Source: Sipunculus nudus (taxonomy: Eukaryota > Annelida > Sipuncula > Golfingiida > Sipunculidae). Taken from it: a stretch of 64,000 nucleotides of DNA. A program made the translations under genes and the position numbers. The stretch lies in assembly GCA_026874595.1 (NCBI GenBank), contig CM049321.1, forward strand, positions 48,901,297 to 48,965,296, read 5' to 3'. Below, in pieces: positions 41,070-52,434 of the stretch (positions are counted from its first letter, which is position 1; every line of letters begins with the position of its first letter). The notes below the pieces were generated by a model. It had not been told where the DNA came from and did not search any database. It saw only the letters and a program-made list of their open reading frames with translations.

Positions 41070-44000
41070 AGAGAGAGAGAGAGAGAGAAATAAATAAACA
41101 TTTGAAATATATATTGTTATATCTGAATTTTATTTACAGGTCGAATCGTTGCTCATATTTCGAATTTTTATTTTGTCTTGTCTTATAATTTGATGAAATT
41201 CTTTATATTCTTTTAAAATGTACTTTGGTTCGTTAATTTATTTGTTGTTGTTGTGGGTGTGTGGTATTGAGAGGGGCTATATATTTCTCGTTAGATGCAG
41301 AGTGAAATCAACAATACCAAGGTCATTGCCACATGTCAGTTTCCTGCGTCATCACGTGTCAGTTTGCTTTGATCGCTCCCTCACCAAAAAGAAAAATATG
41401 TCCATTTTCAAATTCTGTTGAATGTTTTCGATTTCATTGTTATTGCTTTAAGAAAATAAATTTTCGATAACAATATTTTTTTTTATTATTATATGTTTTT
41501 TTCCTCTTGTTTTTATCATATTGTCTTCTGATTATAATGAAACTTTTATCAACAATTTATAGATAAAAACGCCCTCGTTCAATAATTTACCAATACATGT
41601 AAAATGAGAAATCGATCTTTATATTTTTGTACTGAAATACTCTGAAATTGTATAGAAATAATCGTAAACTGGTGATCGAGCAAGCCGAGTAAATTATTTG
41701 CAGCTGTTGTACCAGTCCGTTCTTACAGTTCCTGACGCGTATAATCGCCGACCCCTCTACCAATGAACCGATTAATATTTTCTACTTTATATTGATAATT
41801 TATTATTATTATTATTATTGTTATTATTAATATTATTATTATTATTATTATTATTATATTAAATGTTATTATTATATAAAGGATCATTCATAAATACTAC
41901 TATAATAATAATCATAAATATAATAATTAGAATATGAAACATTCAAAGCAATTAAAAAAAATCACACTGTTAGATTCACTTTAAACAAAAATTAGGTAAC
42001 ACTTATGAATATTAAACATTATTTAAAAATATTCGATCGATTAACATGACAGCAGTAGTTTAGTTATGAAAATGGCTGATAGGTGGCAGCACAATATGGT
42101 CCTCTCGGAGAACAATTTGTTGCACCTACCACAATGACTTTACTTGCTATTACCAACAGTTACTGTTCAGTGGCGGATCCAACCCGCCCCCCGCTGAGCT
42201 GTAAAACCTCAGTTTTCATCAATTCCTTTTCCCATTTAGTCATACTACGTTTCAATGCTCATATTCCCCTTTTATTCCCAAGCAATTAAATTATTAAATA
42301 ATTACTTTCTAATTCATGAGCTGAGAATATTAATGAGCAGCGGTGTGATTTGCTCTGTGATATAGCATCCAAATATTTCGACACTGATCGAAGGATAGAG
42401 TCTTTCCGGTATTACCCTCTAGGCCAAAACAAGGGTTAACCCTACAAATTGCACTCCTCTGTGAGTGAGGCGCGCTTCCTATAATCCTGCAGAGGGCACC
42501 GTTTGGTTTTGGGGCCGCCCGTTAAAAATCTCACCGCTCTTGGGCTGATTTCGAACTCTGTGCTCGGAGTCCTGTGCGTTGCCTATTTCATAGATACCGG
42601 AAAAAGACAAAGTTAACATGACTTGAATGTATCAATTTTTTTCCCCGAGGATTAAATTTAAAAGAAGAGATTTTGCTAGTTTTTAACGTAGATATACGCA
42701 TTCACCATTGCTATCAGCATTTTAAAATTGATTGAATGTTGGACTTATCAGTTCATATAATAATGAATAATAATAACATGGCCGTAAAATATGGCAACAT
42801 AATGTAGACAACAGATCAGTAGTTAAGCGAAACACCATGTATTTATTCTGTGAAAGGTGTTTCAGACTGTTTTCTTTATATTGCATATTTGTTTCCCAAT
42901 ATGTGAGAGGAACACCCCTCCCAAACCCTCAACCATTTAGCTTTAATTAACTTAAAAATGGCTTTAGCTTGTATTCTGGATATTCGATCTAAATAAAATT
43001 TTCTCAAGAAACAATTAAGTGCACAATTGAAGAACTTAGTTTTTTCTATACCCTACAGCCGCCAACCAGTATTAGTGCCAACTGTTCTCGAATTATTGGA
43101 TCCACATCGACTATCATTAGACTGTGCTCGCTATCGTTCAGACCAACTGACATTTTTTTTGAAAATAAAGCATCCCTGTAGTGAATGGTGTCATTCCGAA
43201 TAACTCGTAATGACGTTCTCAAAGCTAAAGATATTAAATTTGATACATAACTGTGCCTGCCCTTTAATTCGACTGCAGGGTGGGGGTGGGGGGGGGGGGG
43301 GGGGGGGCAAGCATGTTTTCCCTGAGAAGCGGTATGAAATCAACAACATCAAGGGCATTGCCTTCCATGTCACTTTCCTTGGTGATCACATGATCTTTAG
43401 TCGCTTGCCATTTTACTCGTAAGTAACCGGAACCCACTTAATTTACAGAATCTGTTTCTATGGTTTGATACGTGCCAGTTGATTATTATATTTATAAGAA
43501 TAATATTATGATAATAATAATGATAATAATAATAATAATAATAACTAGATGTGGTCGGACAATGGTCCTCAGAGGTTCCCGCATTTCTGGTAGTGCTGGA
43601 CTAGTTTACAAATGGGTGAAAAGTTTAGGTTAAAGTTGAAAAATATGACAAACAGAATTATGTTTTTATCCATATGCATGATGGAAAAAATCCTACTCGT
43701 TTAAATAATATTTAAAAAGATATGTCTGAATAATGTGTGCAATAGAAAATCACCGATTGTACACTGTTGCCAATATTTGTTTTTGAGCAAGTCTGTATTT
43801 CAATAGGTCAGAAGCCAACATATAGGCACAAATGATCCCTGTGAATTTGAGAAAGATCAAGCATGTTCTTGTTGAGATATCGGATGTGTAAGAAAATAAA
43901 TGATTGTACTTTGGCAGCCATATTGGAATACAGGTCTGCAATTCGATAGAGATGGAGCCCTGTTGGGTACCAATCATCTCTGTGAATTTGGGAAAGCTGA

Positions 44001-44885
44001 AGTATTTTGTTGTTGAGTTATCGCGCGCAAAAGAAAATCAGTAATTGGGCTGTGGTGGCCATATTGGAATTCGGAAAGGTGTGTAATTCAATAGGTCGGG
44101 AGCCCTCATATCTAACAATCATCTCTGTGAATATGGGAAAGCTGAAGTATGTTGCTGTTGAGGTATCTTGCGCGAAAGAAAATCAGCGACTTGGCTGTGG
44201 TGGCCATATTGGAATTCTGACAGTTCTGTTATTCAACAGGTGTGGAGCCCTCATATGTTCCAATCATCCCAGTGAATTTGGAAAAGCTAAAGTATGTTGT
44301 TGTTGAGTTATCGCGCGAAAGAAAATCAGCGATTGGGCTGTGGAGGCCATATTGGAATTCTGACAGGTCTGTAATTCAATAGGTCAGGAGCCAACATATA
44401 GGCACAAATGATCCCTGTGAATTTGAGAAAGATCAAGCATGTTCTTGTTGAGATATCGGATGTGTAAGAAAATAAATAATTGTGCTTTGGCAGCCATATT
44501 GGAACACAGGTCTGCAATTCGATAGAGATAGAGCCCTGTTGGGTACCAATCATCTCTGTGAATTTGGGAAAGCTGAATTATTTTGTTGTTGAGTTATCGC
44601 GCGCGAAATAAAGTGTCACTGACGGAAGGACGGAAGTACGTAAGGACGGACTGACACGGTAATTACTATAGGGCACCGCTTGTCAAGCTTCAGTGGATGG
44701 AGCAACCGACCGGCAGTCGGAAGGTCATGTGTTCGATTTCCATCGGTAGTGAACAGATTTTTCTGTGTATTCATGTTCCAGTTTTATATACAGGGAAAAA
44801 GCATGGCTATTCATACATCTCTCTCTCTCTCTTTCACTCTGTCTCTCTCTGTCTCTCTCTCTCCCTCTCTTTATATATATATATT

Positions 44886-44956
<71 letters not shown>

Positions 44957-47900
44957 CCTGATGAAGTGAGAGGTTTCATGAATGACATGCCAATTTACAC
45001 AAAAGTGTCATTGACCTTTCACCATCAGTGAATGGTGGTGTTGGGTGGGGGGTAATAAAAAAATTTCCTGGTGGTTAAAGCTATATCTTCGAAAATTCTT
45101 GATGGATTTCGAAAATTAAAAAAAAATACAAAATTCCAGGGCTTAATCCAACTGAGGAAATTGTGACGTTACCTTTTCATAATATGTATTTTACTTTGGA
45201 CCAATGAAGTTCCCAGTGCCCAACTCAACAATAGACTCAGAAAAGATATAGGCTCCTCCAATTGTAAGTTTCTAGCTCTAACATTTTATGGTGAGATGTT
45301 TCTTTACCGGCAGTTGCGCGTCATAGAGGGCACGAAGGATATGATGACATTGTATTGGCAAACAAAGAGGGATTCATGAATGAAGTTACAAAGAGACTTT
45401 TGTATCTTGAATAGTTCCAGAGTGACAGCTGTATGGATCTGCTGAAAAATAATTATATATACAATAAGGCTCAATTATTTACATATTTTGATTTTTCTAG
45501 ATGGACAAACTGTTTTTCTCAGGCTTTGACTTGAAGAGGCGGAGCTGAAATTGTTATATATCATATAGACCAGTTGTAATTAAATAAGCTGAAATTAGAC
45601 GAAGTGGCCTGAAAACTACATCTACATGCAATTACACATGATATCATGAATAGTTTTTGAGTGATTCCCGTAGAAGTTCGAAGAAAATATAAGCAACAAG
45701 AAATACGGCACACAGAGTTTATATAATGTTTATGTGATATAATCGCAAACACACGGGCATGAATTACCTCATTGCAAATTATTTTGTAGTATTTTAAATT
45801 TGAACTTCCGTAAAAAAATTGCAAACCACAAGGTTCTTATATAAAAGATAACATAAGTTACGGTGAATAGGTGGCAATATTAGGGGCAAATCTTCTTTCT
45901 ACACATAGGGCAGGTACCGCGGCTGGTTCATCACTATGTGGAACAGACTGTCCGAGTTAAGTCAGGTGTATTTAATACCTGTTTTTGTAAACGGTCGCAG
46001 TGACCGTTTTATAAACGTAAGGAGGTTGGCTGGTAAAACCCACGCCTTTACACACACACACACACCCTCACACACACACACACAAAGCGGTGTGGGGTAT
46101 TTTATGCAGGTTAAGAGCAGCATGTTGCAGGAAGAAATCACAGTATTTTCGTTGGGTTTTGAATACATACCCCAATGCACGAAAGAAGACCCCGTAATTG
46201 AACAAATTTATCACACAGTACACAATTACCTTGATGTGTTGGTTCTCCCGTGGCATCTGCCTGTTTCGCCTGAATAAGAAAATAAACATATGCCAATCTC
46301 GTGAACCAGACGCTCAAATTAATGAATATTATTGGTAAATATATATTATAATATTTTGGATACATTATTTACGTTCGTTTTATACAGCACAGATAAACAA
46401 GAATGATGTGGTCACTGATAATCAAGAAGACTGTCCTATATATGCCACAATGACAGTATTAGTAAGATATTGTGCATGTATAACACTCACCAGTAAGATA
46501 CATGTATATTTGATTGAAGCATATTTTTCAGAACATATGGGGTTTTCAAAAAGCGTTCTGGCTTGAGGGTGCCGAATCCTTCTAGGGCGTCATGTTTGCC
46601 GGGATCAGCACTGCTGCACATCGATATAAGGACCCTGCGCATGGTGCGGCTTCTCCTCAATTCATCAAGGTCTGTCTGGGGTATACCTTTGGAAGACACT
46701 TTCTTGTGTTGAATTGTAAATTTGATCAAATGTAAAGAAGTATGTAGAAAAGGTGCAACAACCTTTGAAATTAAAGTATTACCATAAAGCAATGTTTTCT
46801 ATATGAAAAGTGCTACTAACCAATAGACGGCACACTATGTAATACTGATATCACGGTAGCCACGGCGTAGACAGCAGGGCATGAGTCACATTTGATGACG
46901 TAGCCTCGTCCGTCATCATCCGTACCTCCGACATTCTTCGGTATAACCATGTCTACCAGGCCACCCCATGGAGTACTGTCTGAGAGGGTCGATTTATATC
47001 CAACGGTTATGCACTCAAAATAAGGGTACGCCATCTTTATCCATGACTTCCTGAGCTTCAAACAAGTGGCGTCTGTTATAACAACGCTCAGATCCAAAAG
47101 CTCGCTGAATTTTTCAGCAATTTCTCTGTGGCATGAGATTGGGCGGTTAATGTTACATACGAAATAGACAATATCCCTAGGATGTACTGTCAGTATATCT
47201 AATAACATCTCTTGATCATCCTGGGATACGACTTCTCCAACTACAATATGATGTAACTTAAGGGAACCAGTATCGACATCAGGAGTTTGTGTGGATGACA
47301 TTAACTTTCGTAGAGTGTGGACCAGTAGTTTTAGCGATTTTTGCAGTTCTTCTTCTTTAACTGGTGACTTTTCTGTTTTATCTGTCAGCCATGTTTCCTC
47401 ATATGTTATCCCCTCCTTCTGAAGGATCATCTTATCACACCACGGAGCTATCAGGGAAACAGTCACTTGATTTATATTGAGAGATTTCATCTTCTTGAGC
47501 GAAATGTCGTCAGTCTCTTCTATAGGTAAAATTAATGACATAAGTCATAAATGTATGGGGTCTGTAAATAACTGGTTTTGTAAAAAAGATTCTTTCACAG
47601 GTGTGTTTGTTCCACACATCGTATTTGAGATAATATACTTTAATTGCATTTATATTATTCATCAACTCGCCGAAAACTTGTTCTGTTAATGCCATCTGTT
47701 TTGCATGCTGTGCATATAATTCAAGGTATTTGGGTATATATGCCTGAGGAACTCCTAAGATACGTTATCTAAAAAAAACTTACCGCACATTTGTGAAGGC
47801 TGTCTTACCTTTCAACAAGTCGGCGACATGACCCTGATCAGATTCACGTAAAGCCTGCAAGAACCCTTCATATTGCGGCTTGAATGCAATAAGATCTAAC

Positions 47901-48333
47901 ACATAGCGGCCCATTTCTAGGTCGGTGTGCTCCTTCTGTCAAGTAAATCGTTTCATTGTTACGTGGGTTGAATATATAAATTGATAATATGATAATTATG
48001 ATAAATTCTTTCTTGACAGGAATAATAACGAGAAAGACACTCGGTTTGTTTGACGTAATTTTATTGATAAAAAACATTCATATCCAAAAGGATACAGATG
48101 TTAAGATATGGTCTCTTAGTATTGCCACGTATGTTATACCATTGGTTTTATTTTACGTGGCAGGTTACAAGACTTACTTGCGATAAGTACTGCTGCTTTG
48201 ATACAACTCCGCTCTGCACCAAGTAATCCCAAAGCAGTGTGTTATGGAACTTCATGGATTTCAGGAGTTCAACTCTGTGTTTCTGGAGGAGCATCTTCCA
48301 GCCCTCTTCTTCAAATCCCGCTGCTCCAGCCAT
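38116..48333 (-). CDS. CARD plus two S8-like pseudo-subtilase domains, 7-exon gene
   Basis: Model: join of 48333-48178, 47935-47809, 47519-46821, 46686-46491, 46269-46230, 40855-40126 and 38336-38116, all minus strand, 2169 bases, 722 residues plus stop. Every junction keeps the reading frame (phases 0,1,1,2,0,1). The start ATG has A at -3 and G at +4. Residues 5-94 match a CARD; 108-392 and 425-722 each follow the subtilisin fold in order (first strand with the Asp motif, helical middle, Gly-Val-Asp-x-x-x-Pro segment, Ser motif, C-terminal helix). Neither S8-like domain has the Asp or His catalytic motif, so proteolysis is unlikely. CARDs assemble signalling complexes in apoptosis and innate immunity, so a cytosolic adaptor or sensor role is inferred. 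No signal peptide or membrane segment is seen. No AATAAA or ATTAAA was found within about 300 bases after the stop. A TAG just before the ATG looks like a splice acceptor, so an upstream untranslated exon is likely. The weakest links are the acceptor of exon 4 (AAAG) and the long intron between exons 5 and 6, which could hide another exon or a boundary between two genes. Confidence 0.75.
39336..40026 (+). mobile_element. 5'-truncated LINE in last intron of the CARD/S8-like gene
   Basis: Flanked by ATTAACTATTAA at 39324-39335 and 40027-40038 (12-bp target-site duplication). The interior holds the end of a LINE ORF2 with frame breaks: a Cys-x2-Cys motif near 39490, a HLFWDYK-like stretch with FWMELKTWC near 39525-39580, and a basic end with YFKKRWSLYLIN near 39800-39835. 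It ends in an A-rich tail (AAAAATAAAAACAACC). It lies antisense to the gene, between exons 6 and 7. Confidence 0.75.
40126..40855 (-). CDS. Exon 6: S8-like domain B, main part (407-650)
   Basis: Acceptor TTTACAGGTAG|ACT (the ACAG four bases earlier would leave a stop in frame), donor CACG|GTAAGA. VVVGILGSGLNPNHPLLAG is the S8 Asp motif with Gly442 where Asp is expected. RTTSLTACL occupies the HGT-H-VAG position, with Arg478 at the His. GVHVVLQYNVRLHP and VFITPAMF replace the Asn-bearing oxyanion region. EVLAVIGVTSDGR and GPHVDFVAP are typical. FNATSFTGAV keeps the Ser (Ser633). This is the clearest evidence for the family. The exon is GC-richer than its surroundings. Confidence 0.8.
41010..41089. 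repeat. (TA)n then (GA)n
   Basis: About 29 TA copies followed by a GA run; in the large intron. Confidence 0.95.
41795..41863. repeat. (TTA)n microsatellite
   Basis: Imperfect TTA repeats; in the large intron. Confidence 0.9.
43281..43307. repeat. Poly(G) tract
   Basis: About 27 bases, nearly all G, the longest of several such tracts in the window; in the large intron. Confidence 0.9.
43775..44615. repeat. Tandem array of six units, about 144 bp
   Basis: GTGAATTTGGGAAAGCTGAA or variants recur near 43834, 43980, 44124, 44267, 44413 and 44554. Units 1-2 and 5-6 are nearly identical to each other (spacing about 578), a higher-order duplication. It is followed by a GGACGGA-rich stretch. It lies in the large intron. 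Confidence 0.85.
44680..44760 (+). repeat. tRNA-like SINE head
   Basis: GCTTCAGTGGATGGAGC forms a D-arm, CCGACCGGCAGTCGG an anticodon arm related to the one at 13.2 kb, and TGTTCGATTTCC a B box. It lies in the large intron of the minus-strand gene. Confidence 0.45.
44815..44956. repeat. (CT)n then (TA)n
   Basis: CT-rich run followed by one of the longest TA tracts here; in the large intron. Confidence 0.95.
46230..46269 (-). CDS. Exon 5: 40-base linker exon (393-406)
   Basis: Acceptor TTTCTTATTCAG|GCGAA, donor ATCAAG|GTAATT. It encodes WRNRQMPRENQHIK, a basic/polar linker between the two S8-like domains. It was called only because it has good splice sites at both ends and converts phase 2 to phase 0 as needed. 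It is short, so chance cannot be excluded. Confidence 0.5.
46491..46686 (-). CDS. Exon 4: C-terminal segment of S8-like domain A (328-393)
   Basis: Homologous to exon 7: both start with Gly-Ile/Val, then have an Arg-rich helix followed by MR(R/A)(V/I)LI(S/E)MCS and a G(F/Y)G.L motif, the usual end of the subtilase fold. The acceptor CCAAAG|GT is weak, but the phase (1) matches exon 7. The donor TACTG|GTGAGT is strong. If this intron is retained, the frame meets TGA directly after Trp393, giving a CARD plus one-domain protein. Confidence 0.65.
46821..47519 (-). CDS. Exon 3: S8-like domain A, main part (residues 95-328)
   Basis: Acceptor ACCTATAG|AAGAG, donor ATTG|GTTAGT. Aligned by eye to domain B (exon 6) and to the general S8 pattern: the strand VTVSLIAPW corresponds to 'vaViDtG', with Ala119 at the Asp position. 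There is no HGT motif. YPYFECITVGYKS matches 'yPa...viaVgA', WGGLVDMVIP matches 'G..vdv.APG', and CDSCPAVYAVATV corresponds to the Ser motif with Ser307. The fold seems kept and the Asp/His/Asn machinery lost. It is noticeably less GC-rich than exon 6, so the two domains have diverged for a long time. Confidence 0.7.
47809..47935 (-). CDS. Exon 2: second half of CARD (residues 53-95)
   Basis: Acceptor TTGACAG|AAGG, donor AAAG|GTAAGA, phase 0 in and phase 1 out. The peptide contains GRYVLDLI, FLQALRESDQGHVADLL; the 'F..AL.e..q.hladlL' ending is the most recognisable part of the CARD family. A second GTAAGT lies 25 bases further on, but using it would put the next exon out of frame. Confidence 0.85.
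48178..48333 (-). CDS. Exon 1: start and first half of CARD (residues 1-52)
   Basis: Begins with MAGAAGFEEEGWKMLLQKHR and carries helices 1-3 of a CARD: a Trp/Leu-rich first helix, then a segment with LLWDYL, then SGVVSKQQY, which corresponds to the usual 'L..LL..gvlt....' region. The donor is CAA|GTAAGT, phase 0. The frame continues upstream without an ATG but with a TTTATTTGTAG|ACTGC acceptor-like site, so the 48333 ATG is the best start. Confidence 0.8.
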
Positions 48334-51181
48334 AATGCAGTCTACAAATAAACTAAGATCCAAATAAAATAACTGTTATTGCCATTATAAGCTACAATTA
48401 TAAAATCCGATGAAACGAATTAACAGTATAGGACCTCACTCTATAAAAAGACGTTTGTGCATGCAAGGCCCAATATTGTTTATTAAACTAGCTTTCACAC
48501 ATTCTTGTTATCTATTATGATTGCTGATGTTGTTGTTTTCCATATTATTTTCATAATCACTCGTATTACTTATGCTACTACTTCCCATTTTACTAGGAAT
48601 TTAAAATAACGTGGCACGCAGCTAGCGTAACTTGAAACCTAAGCCGCCTGATATGCCCAGTGACACAACCGTCAAAGACTGAACAGACTGAATGCCATGT
48701 TACATTTTCCTTAGCTATTCGGTCAGTATATGGGTCTTAAGCATATATTCCCTTGTTAAACAATTCCGTATATAACCTCCCACCATTTCCTATCAACATA
48801 GGAACTGCAAATGGGTACAAACAAACACTTTTGCCAATAATTTCAGTCAACATTTTGGTAGCTACAGACGATTTTAACGTTCAGTGCACTTTCTTAGTTC
48901 GTAAGAAAAACAACTATACCTTTAATAGATAGATAATATTATCTGTTCTGGTAGACTTTCCATTTATGGCTGGACGTCAGGTAATGTCCATGTGGTGCGG
49001 AACACTTCATAACCAACCTGACGCAGAAACTGCAAATGATTCAATATTATTCATAGCTTTGGTTTCTGTGTCGAACACTGAACAATGTACAGTGTTGTGT
49101 ATATAGTTAATTTATAAAGAAAGTCATTAATAATATAGATAACCCCAGATTATTTTTCCTCGAAATCTAAACTCTCAAACCAAGAACATTTTTAAGATAT
49201 AAAGAGCCACCGATCAATTAAATTCTTAAAATTTTGTACAATTTTGTAAAGAATGTAACTTTATAAATTAATTTACGATGAGATATCCGCCTATTGTCAG
49301 GGGAACTGCCTTATCTACTTATAATTCCTTGGTTAATTTATCAGGACGAAGCTCCATGGTTCATGGGATATCACTTAGTTGACACGGTATGGTTGTAAAG
49401 TGAAATAAGGGTTATCTGCTACAACAGAAGTCATGCCAGTGTGCACATGATGTCATTACTTTGACACGATTAATATTTTTTCTTCTGTTGAAAAGATTTG
49501 ATCTTCATATTTGAAAGAAGGTTGTTTTGAAAATTAAAACGATATAGTTATCCAGCGTTCGTTCAAGTATGCCAAAATAAAAAAGCTACATATCTAACAA
49601 GGAACAACACTGTAAAGGAAGTTAATTTGTTGAGACAGCAAAGGAAACCTGATATTGGCAGATATGTACTTTTCATATAGTCGAGCCCCAAATAGTATTC
49701 ACATCTACATGGGCGTCTCTATAAAGTGGATATTTTAGGGCATTTATTTGTTTTCCTACTTATTAATATGTTTTCGATCGGATGCTTATGTGCTAATTTA
49801 TACGAAGAGTGAACTTTCAAATAAATAATGTGCGACATGATCACAGGTTATAGGTAAAATCATCTTTGAGCAGTACCATGTTCCTTATGCAGGTATTACA
49901 TAGTGATGGAGAATGAAATACAACTTGTCCGATCAATGCTCTCACCTGCATCATTCATTCTCCTTTCAACATGAAACGGCTCAACCACACAGATCAATAA
50001 TTTTCGAAGAGATTTAACGAATTCCGCATGGCTTGAACAATAATATGGTGGTGGAACTACATGGTGGTATGGTTAGAATACACCCACTGTATCAACCTGG
50101 TGACAGAGCTTACACTCCTCCGTCAAACTGTCTCGTGAACGAAACAGTCCTCCGGATAATTTAGTAATTACTAAGTAAGTGTATGATTAAAAAAAAGTAA
50201 TATGCTAGATTTTTATACCAACTTCGGTTTTCGTCTGATAACTATTTGAATATTGTTCTCAGAGGCCTCGTTTCACATTTATTTGAAAATGCGCCCGGGC
50301 CCTGTCTCGATGTACACAGCCCTCAATGGCGTTCCGACGGATCAACGGACTTTACTAATCAACGGACGCAACCTGTTATTGCAAAAAATGAAATATCAAA
50401 ATGTAAAATGAGCAAAATGGGAAACTTATCCTATTACCCTAACATTAAAGAATTATCTGAGGGTTTGAGACACTCTATGGGTATATTGACATGCACAGTA
50501 ACAGTGGGAACGCAACATAGGTACTTGTACAATCGTTCAGGGTTAAAATGTTATTGTATTCATTGTTAAACATACTCTTATGTCTTATGATAGCATTTGA
50601 CCTGTACACATCAGTCCTGCCAGCTTGATCAGGAAATTCTACCTCATCTAGCCTATCGTGCTCCAGGGTCACGCGAGATTACGCCGAGAACTCGCCCAAG
50701 TCAATACGCTCGTAGATTCCCGCTGAACAAAGCAGTCTTGTTAAGTGCTCGTCTATTACCAACGTTATTACTTATCTTGAGGACTACCTTTGGATATTTT
50801 TCTACATATATACGTCAATAGTCACACGAAATTTGGATTATGTTGGTTGCTGATATCCAGCATACAGCCTAGTAAGCTTGATCAGGAAATATACATGTAT
50901 ATAAATATATAAGAAGATTGCACTTTAAAATTTGCAATCTGTTGATGGAATGAAACCATTTTAAAGGTACCGTATTATTTAGTACAGGTTAATTCTGTTA
51001 TTAAGTTCACTCGATATGGGATATTAAATATTTTAAAGCGACAGATGTACGCTCTTCTATCTGACATGGTTGCATGTTTTGGAGAGATAACAAAAATGCA
51101 CAAATAATCCATAAAATGTTCCTAATTTTCAGAAGGTGGAATGTGTGATGTCTGTAAATTATATTTGTTACACTTACACTG
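48334..51181. other. Upstream region, no complete gene
   Basis: Expected to hold the promoter or an untranslated first exon of the CARD/S8-like gene. Two minus-strand segments sharing TTTCCTGATCAAGCT (about 50620-50640 and 50875-50890) resemble pieces of the duplicated region further upstream. Confidence 0.4.
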
Positions 51182-51275
51182 GCGCCTGTGTGAATATGGT
51201 CTTTTTTCAAGGTGCATGGCTCTCTCACCAGTGCTGATTTTAGTTGAAGGTTAACGGAAGGCGGTTTTGATCTGT
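51182..51275 (-). pseudogene. Exon-like segment, copy 1
   Basis: Acceptor TTTCTTTACAG|ATCAAA, donor GCCAGT|GTAAGT, 94 bases, open in one frame (SKPPSVNLQLKSALVREPC). Similar to 52435-52527. May be an untranslated or decayed exon of the minus-strand gene. Confidence 0.35.
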
Positions 51276-52434
51276 AAAGAAATAGAAAAACTAAGACAGG
51301 ATTGCTAAAACATGGCTGTTAATTTTTTCCACTATTTTCAAATTTCGGTTTTTGAGCAAGGAACAAGTATTAACAGTTAGACACAGAAAGCAACACAGTT
51401 TCTGACAGAATTAGATAGAAATATAATACTAAAACTTGAAATGAATTCTGATTTAACTGCTGCATAAACTGATGGCGCCACCAGTAATGTCTTCACTAAT
51501 TTATTCTGTATTATTTAGAATGGTTATCACAGCCTTTGGTTCGCTCTTAACCAAATGGCAAATAAGTTTCAAACCAATGAAATATGTGTCTTTAGGGAAT
51601 CAAGAACAACATCTAAATTATGTTACTGTATGTCCTCTGGGTTTGACGGCAAATAAGATATTTGAGCCATTGGAATGTGAAGAATCTTGTCCATGAACAT
51701 TACACAATATATATGAGGAAGTGTTTGGTTAATACTCATAAAATTTGCTGTGCTCGTAAGCAGTCATCAGTTGTGCCACATACAGTATTTACTGTCTTTT
51801 GTCTATCATCTCTGCCTTGTCTTTTTGCTTTTACATTTTTGCACAGTCATAACCATAAGTGCTTCAAACTGTTGTAGTCTGGCCTTATTTTTTGGTAGTC
51901 TGGCTTTATCCCATCTTCCGTTAGGTTAACAAAGATTTTCCAGCAAAATGTAATTGGGGTAATACACGGCATAAAGGAACCCCTTCTTTGTAATAATTGA
52001 GAAATTTAAAACATCAGTCAACAGGGTAAAGACTTTATTTGTTCTTTATGCAAAAACAACCTAATTTCTGCATTAAGTTCAGCTGAGCATCAAGGCCCAT
52101 GGGCAAATTGTTTCAATGTTTAATGATTTCGATAATGCCTTTTATATACTATATGTAATATGTAATACAATTCTGGAAGAATTAATTAATAGAGTTTTAT
52201 AATTGTTTTGTCTGTATTGTTGTTAAGACTTCCAACTGGTGCAATGCACATCGAAATCTGGTATATGTTGACATAAATTCCTCCAGGTAAAAAACTTATA
52301 TCCACTGACATGTAGAAAAACGCCTTCAACATTAATGAGTACACCAAATAAAATAGGATCTAACTATATGGTAACTAACGGTAATATAGTATATGCTTCA
52401 TATTGTTTATATTGAATTATTCTTGTACTCACAT

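Larger units (their letters stand above)
40856..46229. other. Large intron (about 5.4 kb) of the CARD/S8-like gene
   Basis: Between exons 5 and 6 in the model. Holds TA, TTA and poly(G) tracts, the 144-bp array, a tRNA-like SINE head and a GGACGGA repeat tail. No further S8 or CARD exon was seen on the minus strand. It could also contain a gene boundary if exons 1-5 and 6-7 are separate genes. Confidence 0.55.

Noticed and set aside
44680-44988. ORFs rich in Ile-Tyr and Ser-Leu repeats on both strands
   Set aside because: Translations of (TA)n and (CT)n microsatellites; the same holds at 15.8, 19.0, 24.4 and 35.3 kb.
47779-47808. Alternative exon 2 donor (GTAAGT at 47779-47784)
   Set aside because: It would exit in phase 2, while exon 3 needs phase 1; the earlier GTAAGA fits.
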